This document shows, one piece after another, positions 33,882 through 46,196 of a stretch of DNA of 64,000 nt. A program made the translations under genes and the position numbers. Position 1 is the first letter of the stretch, and the number at the start of each line of letters is the position of its first letter. A model generated the notes under the pieces. The model ran no database searches, had not been told where the DNA came from, and worked only from the letters and a program-made list of their open reading frames with translations. Where the stretch lies: contig JANDJZ010001729.1 of NCBI GenBank assembly GCA_027943245.1, forward strand, positions 25,006-89,005. Direction: 5' to 3'. This DNA is from Acanthamoeba sp. SK_2022b (lineage: Eukaryota; Discosea; Longamoebia; Acanthamoebidae).

Positions 33882-35902
33882 TCAGGCGTCCTTGACCAGG
33901 TCGATGATGATGATCACCGTGCTCGTGATGCCCGAGGCCGTGCCCACGACGAGCAACACCACGGACGCCCAGCCCTGATGCCGACGCGCGAGCGACGTGT
34001 GAGCCAGACCCAGGGACACGCAACCAAGAAGGGGGGGAGGAGAGAGAGAGAGGGTGGTCAGTCGAACCTGGTAGTGATACCAGGGGTGCGAGGCGACCCG
34101 AAGGTATAACAAGGCGGGCATGACATAGCAACAGAACGACGTCGCTGTGGCGCCCAGCAAACTGAACACCTGCAGGCACACGGCGAACGGAAGCCGCCGT
34201 TGAGAAAACGAGTCGACGTAGGGCCGTCCCAAGGCGACAACGGTGACCCGTCCGCGAACGGTAGGACAAGAAGGGGTGGTGGTACCACAGTGATCGAGGG
34301 CACGAAGATGGCGATGACCAGGGCGGAGAAGACCATCAGGAAGATCTCCCCGTAGTAGCGGAGGTTCTCGGGCACGCGGCTCTGCGGGCCGAAGAGCATC
34401 CAGTCAAAGGTGATGCGCAGCGGGTGGGTGTTGAGCGGGATGTTCAGGATCACGGCTATGGTGAGCAGGAACGAGCCCAGCTGGATCGGGATGTCGTACT
34501 GGATGGCGAAGGCGAGAAGCGCTTGTAAGCAGAGCAATCGAGAGGGGTTGAAGCAGAGAGGAAGGGTGTGTGCGTACGGTGTCGTAGTTGTTGATGACGT
34601 TGTCCTTGGTGTCGTCGAGGAAGGTGAGGTAGCCGCAGATCCCGATCACGCCGTACACGAGCGTGGCGAGCACGACGTTGCCGACGATGACGGTGTCGAC
34701 GCGCTGGGGCGTCGGGTTTTGGAGCTCCTTGGCGATGGAGAAGATGTTGACGTGCGACGAGAAGGCGTAGAACACGACGGGCGCGGCCACGAAGATGTTG
34801 GTGTCGAACTTGGCCACCGCGATCTCCTCCATGTCGATTCCGCCCTCCACGAACTTCTCCACCACACGGACAGACATGGCGCAGATGAGGTAGAGCGTGG
34901 CGCAGAAGCCGAGGATGGCGGTGAATCGGAGAGAGCTGAGGTGCTTGAGGAGCGACAGCGGGAAGACCAGGACGACGGTCGCCAGGGTCATGAGGAACCA
35001 GCGCTGCGTGTAGAAGGCGTCGGCGTCGAGGCCCACCAGCACCGCGAGCGAGGGCAGGGTGTCGCCTATCACGATGATGTAGGCTATCGTACTACCGTAC
35101 GTGAAGATGATGATGGCTATGTCCTGTACGTGTAGTGATACATGATTTGGTGGGCAGGTCTCAAGGTCAATACACGAGTTGTACTTGTAGTAGTTGTAGA
35201 AGCATAAAGAGAACGGGGAAGAAGGGAGGCGCTAACCAGAATGATTTCCACCCGCTTGCCAAAGACGTGGTCTACAAGCTCTTCGTAGCTCTTACGGCCG
35301 GTGATTTCGGACACGAGCGCCAGTAGGTGAATCGAGTAGAAGGCGCTGACGGCACCGACGAACACGAGGGCCGTGGCCAAGAGGAGGCCGCTCTCCCGAT
35401 AGCAAAAGGGAAGCGCCATCGAGCCCGCACCCACTGCCCCATGTCAAGTGGGAGGCGTGGAGGTCAGCGAAAGCGCAACGCAGCGCCGAGGCTTACGCAG
35501 AGAGGGGGGGAGAGAGAAAAAGGGGTGGACAGCGCTGCGTTGCTAAGGCGCACTATGGAACGGTTGGAGATGAGCTTCAGGAGGGCACGTACAAGTGGCG
35601 GAGAGCAGTTCGAAGATGGAGGCTGTGAGGCCACCTGAAGGGACCAACCACTCGAGGAATGAGCTGATCCCCTTGGTAAATCGGAATGATGGTTTTTCTT
35701 TCTCGCCAAGCAAAGCGTTGAGCAGGGCATCTGCATTGCCCTCTTCCTGATGCACTACGCTATCAGTCGCGTTGCTGTGCTCGAGAAATGCTGGCAACTC
35801 CTCGTTCTCCAATCGAGGAGATGGGGGAGGTGGCGGCCTCGGCTCGAGAGATGCAGTCGTGAAGAAGTTGGGCTCTCGCTCCGCGAGCTTGTCGTACGAC
35901 AT
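33882..35902 (-). CDS. amino acid/auxin permease family transporter (SLC38-like)
   Basis: Secondary transporter of the AAAP family, expected to carry neutral amino acids with H+ or Na+. ATG 35900-35902; TCA complement (TGA) at 33882-33884; about seven exons. After a disordered acidic N-terminus (LAEREPNFFTTASLEP), the family start motif appears at the first helix (GAGSMALPFCYRESG), followed by about ten hydrophobic helices: VFVGAVSAFYSIHLLALVSE, AIIIFTYGSTIAYIIVIGD, TRWFLMTLATVVLVF-like, FVAAPVVFYAFSSHVN, VVLATLVYGVIGICGYLTF and the final VLLVVGTASGITSTVIIII. The FYAFSSHVNIFSI segment matches the conserved helix-5 region of SLC38. The long acidic N-terminus is typical of this family. It converges on the caleosin gene (374 bp gap). 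Confidence 0.85.
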
Positions 35903-36102
35903 TGCCGAACGTGATGTAAGTGAGATTAATGAGATGTGTAATGAATGATGATGATGTCAGCCTGGTTGCCACCCACTGTCGGCCTTGCGTAGCGCTTCGG
36001 CACTTCGTGTGCTGGTCTTGCTGGCGATCGTCGTTTTCAACTACTCAATGCGATTCCTCGTCTTCGTCAGCTGAGAAACAAAGGCGAGGCAATTACAGTT
36101 GT

Positions 36103-36531
36103 ATGACTGTCGCCCGGGACACAAGCCAAGGAGCACGGACCGTGCTGCTGAATTCCGCCCCTCGCCCCGGGCTCGTGACTCGTTTCCTCGAGGGCGAACT
36201 GGGGCGAGAAAGCCCAGGCCTAAAGGCAGCCAGATTTCGACGAGCGAGCACAGGTGCCGTAGGGCAAGAGGCCACTGGCGCGAGTGTTCCTTTCATCACC
36301 GCTCCTCGAACCGGTGGCATTGCCATAAGACGCGGGCTTGGTCAAACTCATGAAATCGATAACTCAACCTTTGGAGTCCAGATCTCGCCTGTGCTGGCCT
36401 ATCGAGGGCCATTTAACACGTGCAGCTACAGCCACGTATGCTTATGTAATGGGTATGTTCTCTGCATGTCTGGTCTTGTTTCCCTTGGCTTCAAGCTTTA
36501 CTACATAGCCCACGACTGGAAACTGGCGTAG
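36103..36531 (+). CDS. hypothetical ORF, 142 aa, weak support
   Basis: An open frame with no stop from at least 35920; ATG 36103 follows an acceptor-like aattacag and is the best start. The product is Arg/Gly-rich at the N-terminus and ends in a hydrophobic stretch (YVLCMSGLVSLGFKLYYIA). No family is recognised. Coding style is less GC-biased than in neighbours, and the region also looks partly intergenic between two minus-strand genes. It could be a tail-anchored small protein or chance. Confidence 0.3.
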   Translation: MTVARDTSQGARTVLLNSAPRPGLVTRFLEGELGRESPGLKAARFRRASTGAVGQEATGASVPFITAPRTGGIAIRRGLGQTHEIDNSTFGVQISPVLAYRGPFNTCSYSHVCLCNGYVLCMSGLVSLGFKLYYIAHDWKLA

Positions 36532-36644
36532 TGAAAAGGGACCCTAAGTCTATGTATTTGGTGTTGCACGAGAGGCAATGGAAGCTGCGCCAGTGTCATA
36601 GATATCTACTCCTCACAGCGCTGCCATGCCTGAGTGAGGCATGA

Positions 36645-37654
36645 TTATTTCTTCTTCTTCTTGCCCTTGTCCTTCTTGCCGTGCTTGCCATGCTTGCCGT
36701 CAGAGTCATGGCCGCCCAGCAGACTGTTCATCATCCCTCCGAAGCCGCCGCCGCCGCCGCCGCCCATCGTGTGGTTCATGCCGTCGGCGGGCATCTGGTT
36801 GAAGCCGGTCCCCATGGGACCGAGGCCCGCGTATTGACCGCCCATGTGGTTGCTGCTGTTCCCCATGATCTTGCCAGCGAACGACTGGCCCATCGAATTC
36901 TATGGTAACCAATCACACATTTCATGTCAGCTCACCGTGCTCGCATGCTCTATCTCTGTGGGGGAGGGGCATGTGGTGTGGAACAGGGAAAGGAATGCGA
37001 ACCATCTTGTACTGCCCCAGCATGCTGATGAAATCCTTGATCGTGGGCATCTGAACGCACAAGCGTCAGCCATACTTCACACTCATGCAGACAAGGAAAG
37101 AGTCAGAGGCGAGAGTACCCTGCCACTGGCGAGTGCCTGTCCCAGGACGCCGACGAGAACGGCGATCATTTGGTCGTTGCCGGCCGAGCCAAACACCTTC
37201 TGCAGGATCTTCTGCGCGCCGCCGGTACCGAAGGCGCTGAGCAAGCCGCGGTCGGTGTTATTCAACTCGGTGTAGGCCTCGAGCGCGCCGTCGACCTCGC
37301 CGCGGGTGAGCCCGTACTGCTGGGCGAAGGCGTAAGGGTCCTCGCTATTGAACGCGCCCTGATCCTGGCCAGGCATCATGCCCGGGGCACCAGCGGGCGG
37401 CATCATCGTGGGGGCGCCCATGCCCATCGGAGCGTAGCCCATGCCGGGAGCTGGCACGCCGCCCATGGGCGGGTAGGCCTGTTGCTGGGGCTGAGGGGGA
37501 TAGCCCATCATGCCCGCATTCTGCAGGAGGAGCAAAGGTAAGGGTGGGGAATGGAAGAGGGAGGTTGAGCGGTGAGTGAAACCTGCTGGGGCACGCTGTA
37601 GCCAGCGGCATCGGTGAAGGCCGGCTGGCCGGGATACTGTGGATAGCCTTGCAT
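36645..37654 (-). CDS. Pro/Gly/Met/Gln-rich protein with helical core and Lys-rich tail
   Basis: ATG 37652-37654 (MQGYPQYPGQPAFTDAAGYS); TAA 36645-36647; about four exons joined in phase (ASGR|MPTIKDF; QYKM|NSMGQS). Domain order: low-complexity PQ/PMG repeats, a helical block with a conserved look (QQYGLTRGEVDGALEAYTEL ... FGSAGNDQMIAVLVGVLGQA), a 16-residue exon MPTIKDFISMLGQYKM, a Gly/Met-rich stretch with seven consecutive Gly, and a tail of GKHGKKDKGKKKKK. There is no signal peptide. The composition suggests an intrinsically disordered, possibly phase-separating or membrane-trafficking accessory protein, but I do not recognise the family. Confidence 0.7.
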
Positions 37655-38114
37655 GTGAGTGTTGTTGGTGTCGGTGTGTGTGATTACGTTGGTTGGTTGT
37701 AACTTTCTGGTTCTGGATGCACAAGGAAAAGGCGGAGTAGAGCCTTTTGTTCTTGGTCTCGATTGCGGGGCCTGGCAGACGAGGGAGAGATGAAGTACAG
37801 ATTAGCCGAAAGGGAAGTGGAAGAGAAGGGGAAGTGCCTGAACTTGGCTCGTCACAGGGCATGCGACATCGTAACGTGCCAATTTCTTCACCGGGATTTC
37901 TTTGGGTTGGTTGGCTGCGGGATTAGGTAGCATTCCGGACGCGCCATGGTAAATAAATGTGCATTTATTTTATAACGCATGCATTTATCTAATTTTCTCG
38001 CTATCTCGGGTGGGACAGATACCAAAGTAAGAACTAAAAAGAAAAGACAAGCCTGCCCTCGTCAAAGGGGCAACCAGCTTCAAAATAACACATAAATCAT
38101 AAAAAGTAAAATAT

Positions 38115-40493
38115 ATGGATGCAAAAGGGGCGCTGAGTAAAGAGGATGAGGAGCTACTGCTTACCCTCATCTTGCGCCATGGTGGATTCTCTTGGCGGCA
38201 CTTCCCCCAGCTCGCCCTTGTATCCCGGTACGCTGCCGTCCCACATCGCTCCTCACTTTCAGTGCGTTGCTCTTTACGTTTAGGCCCCTTCTTCCATCTC
38301 GTCTTCGTCTTCGTTCTCCGCCCCCCCCCCCTCTTTCTTTTCCGCACGGAGAGCGAAATCGATGTTGTTCGTGTTCAGGCCTCTTCCCAGCTTCTCCCGC
38401 AGCAACGAGATAACCTTTCCGCATGCGCTTTTAGCCTTTTTAATTTTTATATTTTGGTTTTTTTTTCATTTGTCTCACGAAAAACATGCCCTTTTTTCCT
38501 CCAAGGCGGTGGAAGAAGCTGGCGGGGAAGGGAGGGCCAGCGGACCTGCTGGCCGGGCTCGCTCTATCGTTTGGCGGCGTGAGCTACGATCGCTCGCCGA
38601 TAGGTCACGGCGTCAGCGGCGACGTTATCGGAGACTCAGCGGTGCGTCCCCCTGCCGTGTGCGATATCTCCGACAACGGCACACTTCGCTACGAAACACG
38701 CATGCAGAGCAAGGAGTAGAACACACATACACGAGGTCTCACCCGGGCGTTGTTCATGTGTTGCAGGGCCAGCTGCCTCGAGTGATCCGGGCACTCGAGA
38801 ACGTGCGGGTGGTGAGCGTGTCGGCCGGATGGCAACACTCGCTCTTCCTCGACTCCGAAGGACGGGTAACCACCCACCCCCTCCACCCCTTTCCCTCCCT
38901 CCCTCGAACGAGCGCTCACTCCATGCGCCTCCCTGTGCCATAGGTCTATTCGTGCGGGGCCGGCGGAGTGGGTCGGCTCGGCCACGGCAACGAACAGAAC
39001 CTCACCGTCCCCAAGCAGATCCGAGCCCTCGACGGTTCGGACCTCCAGAAGGATGTGTGTGAGACCTGTGTGATGTGTGTGTAATGTACGTGCCGCTACT
39101 CGACACGCACAATTGACGCGATGGTTTCGTTTGCTTGCAGGCGTCTTCATTACACATATCGTTGCCGGAGCCTGGCACAACCTCGTGCTCTCCAACCGAA
39201 ACCAGGTCCTTATCCTCGCCCTTGCACCAAGCGCCCAACAGCCTTCGCGATTCTTTGTGCACCCCCCCCCAACACTGTACTGACGTGAAGCGACAGGTTT
39301 ACTCATTCGGATACGGCGAGCCGGGCGCGCTGGGACTCGGAGACATCGAAAACCGACTCATCCCCACTCCCATCCCGGCCTTCAACGGTTCGTATTTTAA
39401 TTTTAATTTTAATTTAGGTTTTTTCCGCAACCGCGCATGCACATCCGGTCGATGCCACTCGCTGACGTCACCCCCCCCCCCCGGCAATTTGCCTGGACCA
39501 CACGCAACAGGCGTGCGAATCAAGCAGCTGGCGGCTGGGAGCGTCCACAGTCTTGCGGTGACGCATGAGGGCAAGGTGTACGCCTTCGGCAGCAACAGGG
39601 ACGGCCAGATGGGCTTCGACCTCTTGATGTCGTCGGTGATCATGGTGCCCCAGCTCGTCCGCTCGCTCGAATCCCTTCGCATCACCGCCGTATCGGCCGG
39701 CGACCACCACAGCCTCTTCCTCACCGACCAGGGGCGCGTCTACTCCTGCGGCTGGTCCAGGTCACCCCACCCGCCCCTCTTCTTGTTGCCACTCGTCGTT
39801 GTTAACTCAAGGGTCGATTCGCGAACAGGTATGGGGTACTGGGATACAACGTCGACGGACAGCAAGCACTGCCAAAGATGATCGATGCGCTCGCTTCGAC
39901 CAAGATAGTGGGCATCTCTGCAGGTATACACGTTAAGTGTGTGTGCGTCTTCGGTGAGATGCGAGGCTGATCGATGGATGGACGGACGCACAGGCGAGTT
40001 TCATAGTTTGGTGGTGTCCGCGGATGGTGGACTGTATTCATTCGGGTGTAGGGACAACGGCAAGCTGGGACTTGGGATTGACGACCGGGGCGTTTCGCTC
40101 CCCAACAAAGTGACGACCCTGAGCAACGAAAAGGTTCCATATTGCCCCTCCCCCGCTTTCGTTCTCTCGTCGCATTCGTTCTTTCGCCTCGAGCTCACCC
40201 CTTTGTGTCGACGCAGGTGGTGTCGGTAGCGGCAGGAGCGCAGCACAGCATAGTGATCACGGATGACGGCAAAGTCTATTCATTTGGCATCGGAAACAAC
40301 AACAGGTACGGGCACCGTCCCTTCCCGTGCGAGAGCCGCACATGCTCACCTGTGTGAGCGAATCGCACGCGCTCTTAGGTTGGGACACGGGGACGCACAC
40401 AAGCGCTTGGTGCCAACGCGCGTGCAAGCTCTGTCCGGCCTCCGCGTTGTCGCGGTGGCTGTCAACGGCCGCCACTCACTAGCGCTCACGTAA
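38115..40493 (+). CDS. RCC1-type beta-propeller protein
   Basis: ATG 38115; TAA 40491-40493; about eleven exons. A non-propeller N-terminus (MDAKGALSKEDEELLLTLIL) precedes seven RCC1-like blades with the recurring pattern W/D-H-S-L-x-L ... G-x-V-Y-S/A-F/C-G ... G-x-[121 protein letters not shown] and VNGRHSLALT. Blade boundaries and intron positions often coincide, as expected for repeat growth by exon duplication. There is no HECT, BTB, FYVE or kinase domain. It could regulate a GTPase or act as a scaffold, but Ran-GEF activity cannot be inferred. Confidence 0.87.
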
Positions 40494-40649
40494 TCCTCCC
40501 AGTCAGCCAATCCGACAAAACCACACAACATCAGCTTCAGAACAACAGTGTACCAGTGATTGCACATGAGCCATGCACCTGGCAAACCAAGGAGACAAAA
40601 ACCATTTATCTGAAGCGTTTTTTTTTTTTTTTTTTAACAAGTTTGCCAG

Positions 40650-41550
40650 ATGGAGGGGCGGGCAAAGGAGATGCACCGTCCACTCATCGTGTTGGTGGAC
40701 ATGGACAACACAATCAGCCACTTTAACGAAAGGGGTATGTTGTTGCAAAACGAGTTGAGTTGCTTCTATTTACCGTGCCAATATAATAAATAAAAAAATA
40801 AATATAATGGGGGGGGGGCAGCGATCGAACGCTACGAGGAGGTGCACAAGCCCAAGAAGCCGCGTTCGGTGGACACGCTGCGATACTGCAACGCCGCCGA
40901 CAACTACCCGCTCCGGCAGCGCGAACTCGTGCACGCCCTGTGCGCCGAGGTGTCGCCCATCCCGCTCTCCCTTTCCCCGGGCTCCAGGCCATGGCTCCTG
41001 ACAATCAGGCTTGTTTTGTGGCCATGGCCGTACGCGCATGGCAGCCGGGCTTCATGATGTCGGTCAAGCCGATCGAGGGAGCGATCAGAGCGCTCAAGGA
41101 GATGCGCGCGATGGGCCTCGACGTCCGCATCTGCTGCGCGCCCTCGCCCTCGCCCGCCGAACGAATCCAGTGGATGGAGGACCACTTCCACACGCCCGGT
41201 ACGCTCTGCGCGCACAGCCTCTACACTGTTCGCTGATTGACTTTCCGTGCACTGGGTGGGTGCACACAGATTGGCGGGAGCGGCTCGTGTTCACGCTCGA
41301 CAAGACTGTCATTAAGGGCGACTACCTCATAGACGACGACCCCACGCCCGCCACTCGTGCGCAACCCGCTCTCTCGCGTGTCTCTCACCAATGACCCAGC
41401 TGTTGTTAGCCTGACGCGTGGAATGGGCGGCGCAGGCACGGCGTGCGCGCTGAGCGAGCCCGAGTGGGAGCACGTGGTATTCGACAAGGTTTACAACCGA
41501 CAGGTGACGGGCAAGAAGCGCATCACCGCCTGGATGAACTGGAAGGTGCG

Positions 41551-41603
<53 letters not shown>

Positions 41604-43749
41604 AGGTGTGGGGAGGAATGGACTGTAACATGTTGCGGCAGCTGGAGCTGGGTCTGGACGAACTGGACCTCATGGCGGACAAGATCAAGGGCGGCTCCGA
41701 AGAGATCCAGTCCTTTCGCCACGGCTCCGAAGACTCGACCGACCAGGACAAGTGCGCGCCCATGCGACACGCGAGACACGACACGCACGACCCATTTGCT
41801 AACATGCCCGTTGGCCATGACATGACATGACGGTTGCGGTTGCGGTTGCGGTTGGCGTTCACGGTCATGGGAAAGGTACTACGTCTTTCCGTATCGACTG
41901 TCGGCGCGGGAGGGGCAAGACTTCTGCAGCGGGACAGGCCAGGAGGACCGGAACGTCATCACCCTCGAAAAGGGGGTGATCAGCTGGGCCTTCAAGGGAC
42001 ACAGCGACGAGTGCAACAACGACCTCCTGCACACCTACCACCTCCACGCGCAGCTCTTCCCGTGCCCCATCACGCGCAAGGTCACCCGCAACGTCCCACG
42101 CAAAGGTAACACTTGGCCTTTATTCCTCTTAGATTATATTATTTTTTATTAGTTTTGTTTTGCAAAAGAGTAACAAAAGTCGTGGTCGTGTAGTGCTGGG
42201 CACGATGCGGAAGCTGATCGCGATGTTCTACTGCGACAACCCGGAGGCCATCAACGTCATCCGGTACCGCAACTGGGAGGAGCGACGCCAGCTCTACCAC
42301 CTCATCGACTTCTGCCGGGACTCCAGCCTCGGCGTCTACCCGCCTCTCTCCTCCACGCCTTCATCGCCATCGTCGCCGCCGGCCGCGAGCGGCACGCCTT
42401 CGGGCCACCTCGACGTGCAGGACCTCAAGACCATCGCCACGCAGCTGGGCATGTCCGTGGCGCTGCTGGCGGGGCGCGAGGTCTACACCAAGCGGGACAT
42501 CGCGAGCCTCTATCCCGAGCTGGAGCCCTTCATCTACCGGCGCCGCGAGCTCATTCACCAGCCCGAGCACCTGCGCGCACTCAACCGGTTCAAGGACGTC
42601 CTCCACCGTGCCCTCACCCACGTGCGCTCCAAGCAAGGTAGACCACGACACGACACGACACGACACGACACGACACGACACGACACGACACGACACGACA
42701 CGACACGAGCGCGGGCATTGTGGGGTGGGGCTGATGAAGGGATGGGGCAGAGGGGCACCTGGTGTACTACTACCTGGAGGAGGAGTTTTACGGGAAGCAG
42801 AAGCAGGCGGCCAAGGTCAAGGCCGAGGGCAACGCCCACGGCGCGGTCGAAGAGGAGGCGGAGTGGCCCGCGTTCCCCGGCGATGACGTTGCGGAGCGCA
42901 ATCACTTCATCTACCAGTGCCACGGTACGCCCCCGCAGCAGTAGTTAGGCTCAAATCCAGCGTTTCCGATTTATTTTTTGTTAATTCTTTTCAATTTTCC
43001 TTTTGAATTATAATTATTTATTAAATACCGAAACGCGCAGGCATGGCTTCGCACTTCAACACGGAGGAATGCAGCATGTTTGGCCTCGACAGCTACCACA
43101 TCTCGTGCGTAGCCTCTCTCCCTCTCCTCGTCACACGCGCGCTACGCGCGACAGACGCTAACGTGGGCATATGCGCGATGGTGGCCTCTATCCAGGGTGG
43201 GCGTGCCATCATGGCCGCAGATGTCGCCGAGCGACTACTGCAAGCGGTTCAAGGATGAGGGCGAGGTCGAGGAGGCCGACACGTCGCCCGGCCGCCCGTC
43301 CCCGCGCGGCCGCTGGGGCCGCCTCCTGCACGTCTTCTCGTTCGGCGGTGCGAGCTCTCCTCGCTCTCCCTCCCTCCCTCCCTCCCTCCTTTGCCCACGC
43401 ACGCACGCGCTCACCCGCACGGCGACCGCCAGGCAAGACGATGGTGGGCAACGAACGGGACATCGTGGACGAGGAAGGCCGTGCGCTGCTGCACCGCGCG
43501 CTGCCCACGTTCGAGACGGCGCTAGACTTCGGGCGGTACCACCACGTGTTCCGAGTCTTCTCGCTCCTGCCGTCGGTAGACGACGCGGCGACGGCGACGA
43601 GTGCGAAGGAATGCGAAGAGTCGCTCGGAGACGTGGCGCTGCTGGTGGCCCTCCGCTCCACGTTCGCGTGCGAGATCGTCGGCGAGGAGGAGACCACGGC
43701 CTACGCCGCCGCCATCGGCTGCCCCACCCTCCGCACCCTCTTGCCCTGA
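40650..43749 (+). CDS. 5'(3')-deoxyribonucleotidase-like HAD domain fused to an uncharacterised C-terminal region
   Basis: ATG 40650; TGA 43747-43749; about eleven exons. The first third matches NT5C-type HAD phosphatases: motif I VDMDNTISHF, the block GFMMSVKPIEGAIRALKEM, motif III region FTLDKTVIKGDYLIDDDP, and WEHVVFDKVYNRQV. HAD motif II, normally ICTSP in this family, reads VRICCAPSP, so the phosphate-binding Thr and the next Ser are Cys and Ala. The frame continues in phase through the exon after a (CA)n intron (MNWK|LELGLDELDLM, TDQDK|YYVFPYRL) into about 350 residues that I cannot assign (VLGTMRKLIAMFYCDNPEAI, REVYTKRDIASLYPELEPFI, SDYCKRFKDEGEVEE, and a C-terminal helical block ending TLRTLLP). 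An alternative is two genes, with the second starting at Met 41619 (MDCNMLRQLELG), but no stop separates them. Confidence 0.72.
41551..41598 (+). repeat. (CA)n microsatellite at the fusion junction intron
   Basis: About 23 CA units in the intron that separates the nucleotidase-like exons from the uncharacterised region. It stays open in frame if retained. Confidence 0.9.
42644..42707 (+). repeat. (CGACA)n pentanucleotide repeat in intron
   Basis: About 12 near-perfect five-base units in an intron of the fusion gene (between the exons ending ALTHVRSKQ and starting GHLVYYYLEEE). Confidence 0.9.
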
Positions 43750-43899
43750 TTGTTTTTTTTTTTTTTTTGTAATTTTTGTTTTGATTATTAATTAATTATT
43801 AATCAATAATTTTTTGGCCGCTTGTGCGCTGTGTCTGCTGCTTTCCTCCTGTCCACCTCTGTGGACGTTCGTGTGTATGTGCGTTGTGTCTCTACCGGC

Positions 43900-46196
43900 T
43901 TAGACAGCGACGGCGGGATAGGTGAAGGCCGGGGCCATGGCGTACACGCCACGGTGGTAGAAGCACTCCCTCTCTGGCGATACGTAGGTGCCGAACTGTA
44001 GGGCGACGGTCACTCGCTGGACGGAGATGGGAGGTGAGAGGTGGGAGTGGGCGGCGTACGTCGTGCATGGTGCGCTTGGCAGCGAACCAGCCCAGGTTGC
44101 TTCGCGAGCTCAGGATGAAGTCGCACTCGCCCAACAGCCACGCCTCGACCACGATGGTCACGTAGCTGCGACAGCCATTTCCCATTACGTTCATATGTTA
44201 GTCTTGGATGGTGAACTGATGAGTCTGGCCGTCTTGTGGAAGGGCGGTTACCTTTCGAAGCCTGTGTTTGGTCTCTCGATGTGCGAGATGGGCAGGTCCA
44301 CCGTGATCGCCCTACGCATCGTCAGAAAGCAAAGAGGTGTCAGAAAGTGCAAGGAGGGGGGGGGGCTGCTTGAGAGGGTAGTGACAGTGACTGTACTTGG
44401 AGAGAAACTTGCTCTTGAGTCGCTTCTTGACCTCCTCTGAATCGGTCATGATGAACACCTGCCACGGCGCCTCGCCCTTCTTAGGCAGCTCATGCGCTCC
44501 GATTGGCTCGGCCACTGTCGTGCGTGCTACACGCTTAGCTCCTACGCTTTGTCTTTACACACACACAGGCGCTTTCTTTCTTCGTGTCACACATACCTGG
44601 ATTGGTGGCGTTGACGGGGGAGTAGAGGAGATCGCGCGCGCATCGGAAGAACAGCGGGATGTCACCCTCGCCATTGCGCTGCGGGTCGGACCACCGCACG
44701 CTCTTGCCGCCCATCCGCAGCTGCACGCCCAGCGTGAAGCCTCCCCGGTGCATGCGCTCGGCTTGGGCGGCGATGATAGTGCGGATGGGGGCCACCGGCC
44801 GAAACAGGAAGTTCACGAAGCAACCGTAGAGCTGGGCAGACCACTGCTGCAACTGCAGTTGGTTTTCCCATTCAACCGAGTTGTAGTTAGGCCGCCAGTG
44901 GATGAACAGGGAAAGCAGGCGGGAGGGGAGAACGCACTGAGGCCATGTCGGGGAACGATGTCGGATCTACGCCAAAGTACTTCATGACCTTGTCGCGGTA
45001 GAGCGGGTTGCTGCTTATCGCGTTGACGTACCAGTTGTTGGTGCGCCACACGACGACCTTCTTGTTGTCAAACATCTCGGCCTCGAGGTCGACCTCGGAC
45101 AGCGGCTTCCCCTTCCACACAGACGAGTGCTGTCGAGACACACAACAATGTCATTGGCTGAATTATTGCAAAAACAATAGGAATAATAAGATATGCGAAA
45201 AACATAAAAAATACTGAAGAGAAGCACTGATGGGCGACGAACCATCTCGATGGTGTCGATATAAGTGACGTTTTTCTTCTTGAGCATTGGGGCAAGGTCC
45301 TTCTTGACGAAGCGCCAGTCGATGTTGGTCGGCTCCAAGAGACGCGCGATCGACAGCCTTCGCTTGCGCATCCGCGCGTTGGAGTTGGCGTCGTCTTCGG
45401 CCTCCATCTCGTGCTTGACCTCGTTGACCATTTCGATGTAGGCCCGCAGCGCTTCGTAAGCGAGACCCGAGCCGGACGACCGTTGCTGCCTGCTGGGGAG
45501 CGGTTCCTGGTCGGCTTCGATGGGCAGCGGGAGCTCCCAGTCGATCAAGAACGTGCGGTCGGTGATCAGGGCCACGAAGAAGGCGTTCATGACGCCGTAC
45601 ATGCGGTCGCCCCAGCCGCCGCAGTGCTGGCCCAGCAGGCAGGAATAAACTAGATATTTCTCCTGGTCCATGGTTATCGTCGGAACTTTGACCTGGTCAG
45701 CGCCGTAGTGTTCAAAGTCCTGTTCGGTCGCCTTGACGTTGGCCAGCTGGACGGTGTCGGGGGTCAGTGGAAGCTTGGCCCTGATGTCCATGACTTCCTG
45801 ATGTCGCTGGTCAGCTGCGTTCAGCCGGCGGCGCAACGCTAGAGTGTTGCGATGTAACGCCATATAGGTTTGTTGCCAGGATACTCCCTCGCCAGCTGCC
45901 GAACTGGCATTCCATCCACACGCTGCTCTGACGCGCTGGCGAATCAGCTGCGAGTCCGACGTGATCAGGTAGCCATCGCGCGCCTCTTCCTTCTTCTCCC
46001 ACTCTGTCCGCTCGACTTGATATCGCTCTCCGATGTCCACGCGTTGCGAAGGGCTGCCCTGCTGCCTGTCGAACGCGGTGGCCGCGTCGAGCAGGCCAGC
46101 CGGGCTCTCCCACGGCTGCAGGTATGCCACACCCGAGAAAAAGGCCATGGCCCACACCGTCGTCAGTGCCAACAACAACACCAAGCAGGTGCGCAT
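43900..46196 (-). CDS. type II membrane glycosyltransferase-like protein (fucosyltransferase superfamily)
   Basis: ATG 46194-46196 encodes a cytoplasmic MRT and a signal-anchor helix (CLVLLLALTTVWAMAFFSG), as expected for a Golgi enzyme; TAA 43900-43902. A stem follows, then the block LLGQHCGGWGDRMYGVMNAF followed by FFVALITDRTFLIDWE, which resembles the G-W/L-G-[DN]-R motif that opens the donor-binding fold in GT37/GT23/GT68-type fucosyltransferases. Downstream blocks are VQLRMGGKSVRWSD (with Arg likely binding the diphosphate), FIMTDSEEVKKRLKSKF, and near the C-terminus EAWLLGECDFILSSRSNLG followed by WFAA, the family's D-x-x-x-x-S-x-S-x-x-G/F step. Several NxS/T sites exist. About seven exons. 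The exact sugar and linkage cannot be read from sequence. Confidence 0.72.

Noticed and set aside
42644..42707. Short tandem array resembling a CRISPR or satellite array
   Set aside because: A five-base repeat without spacers in a eukaryotic intron; it is a simple sequence repeat.
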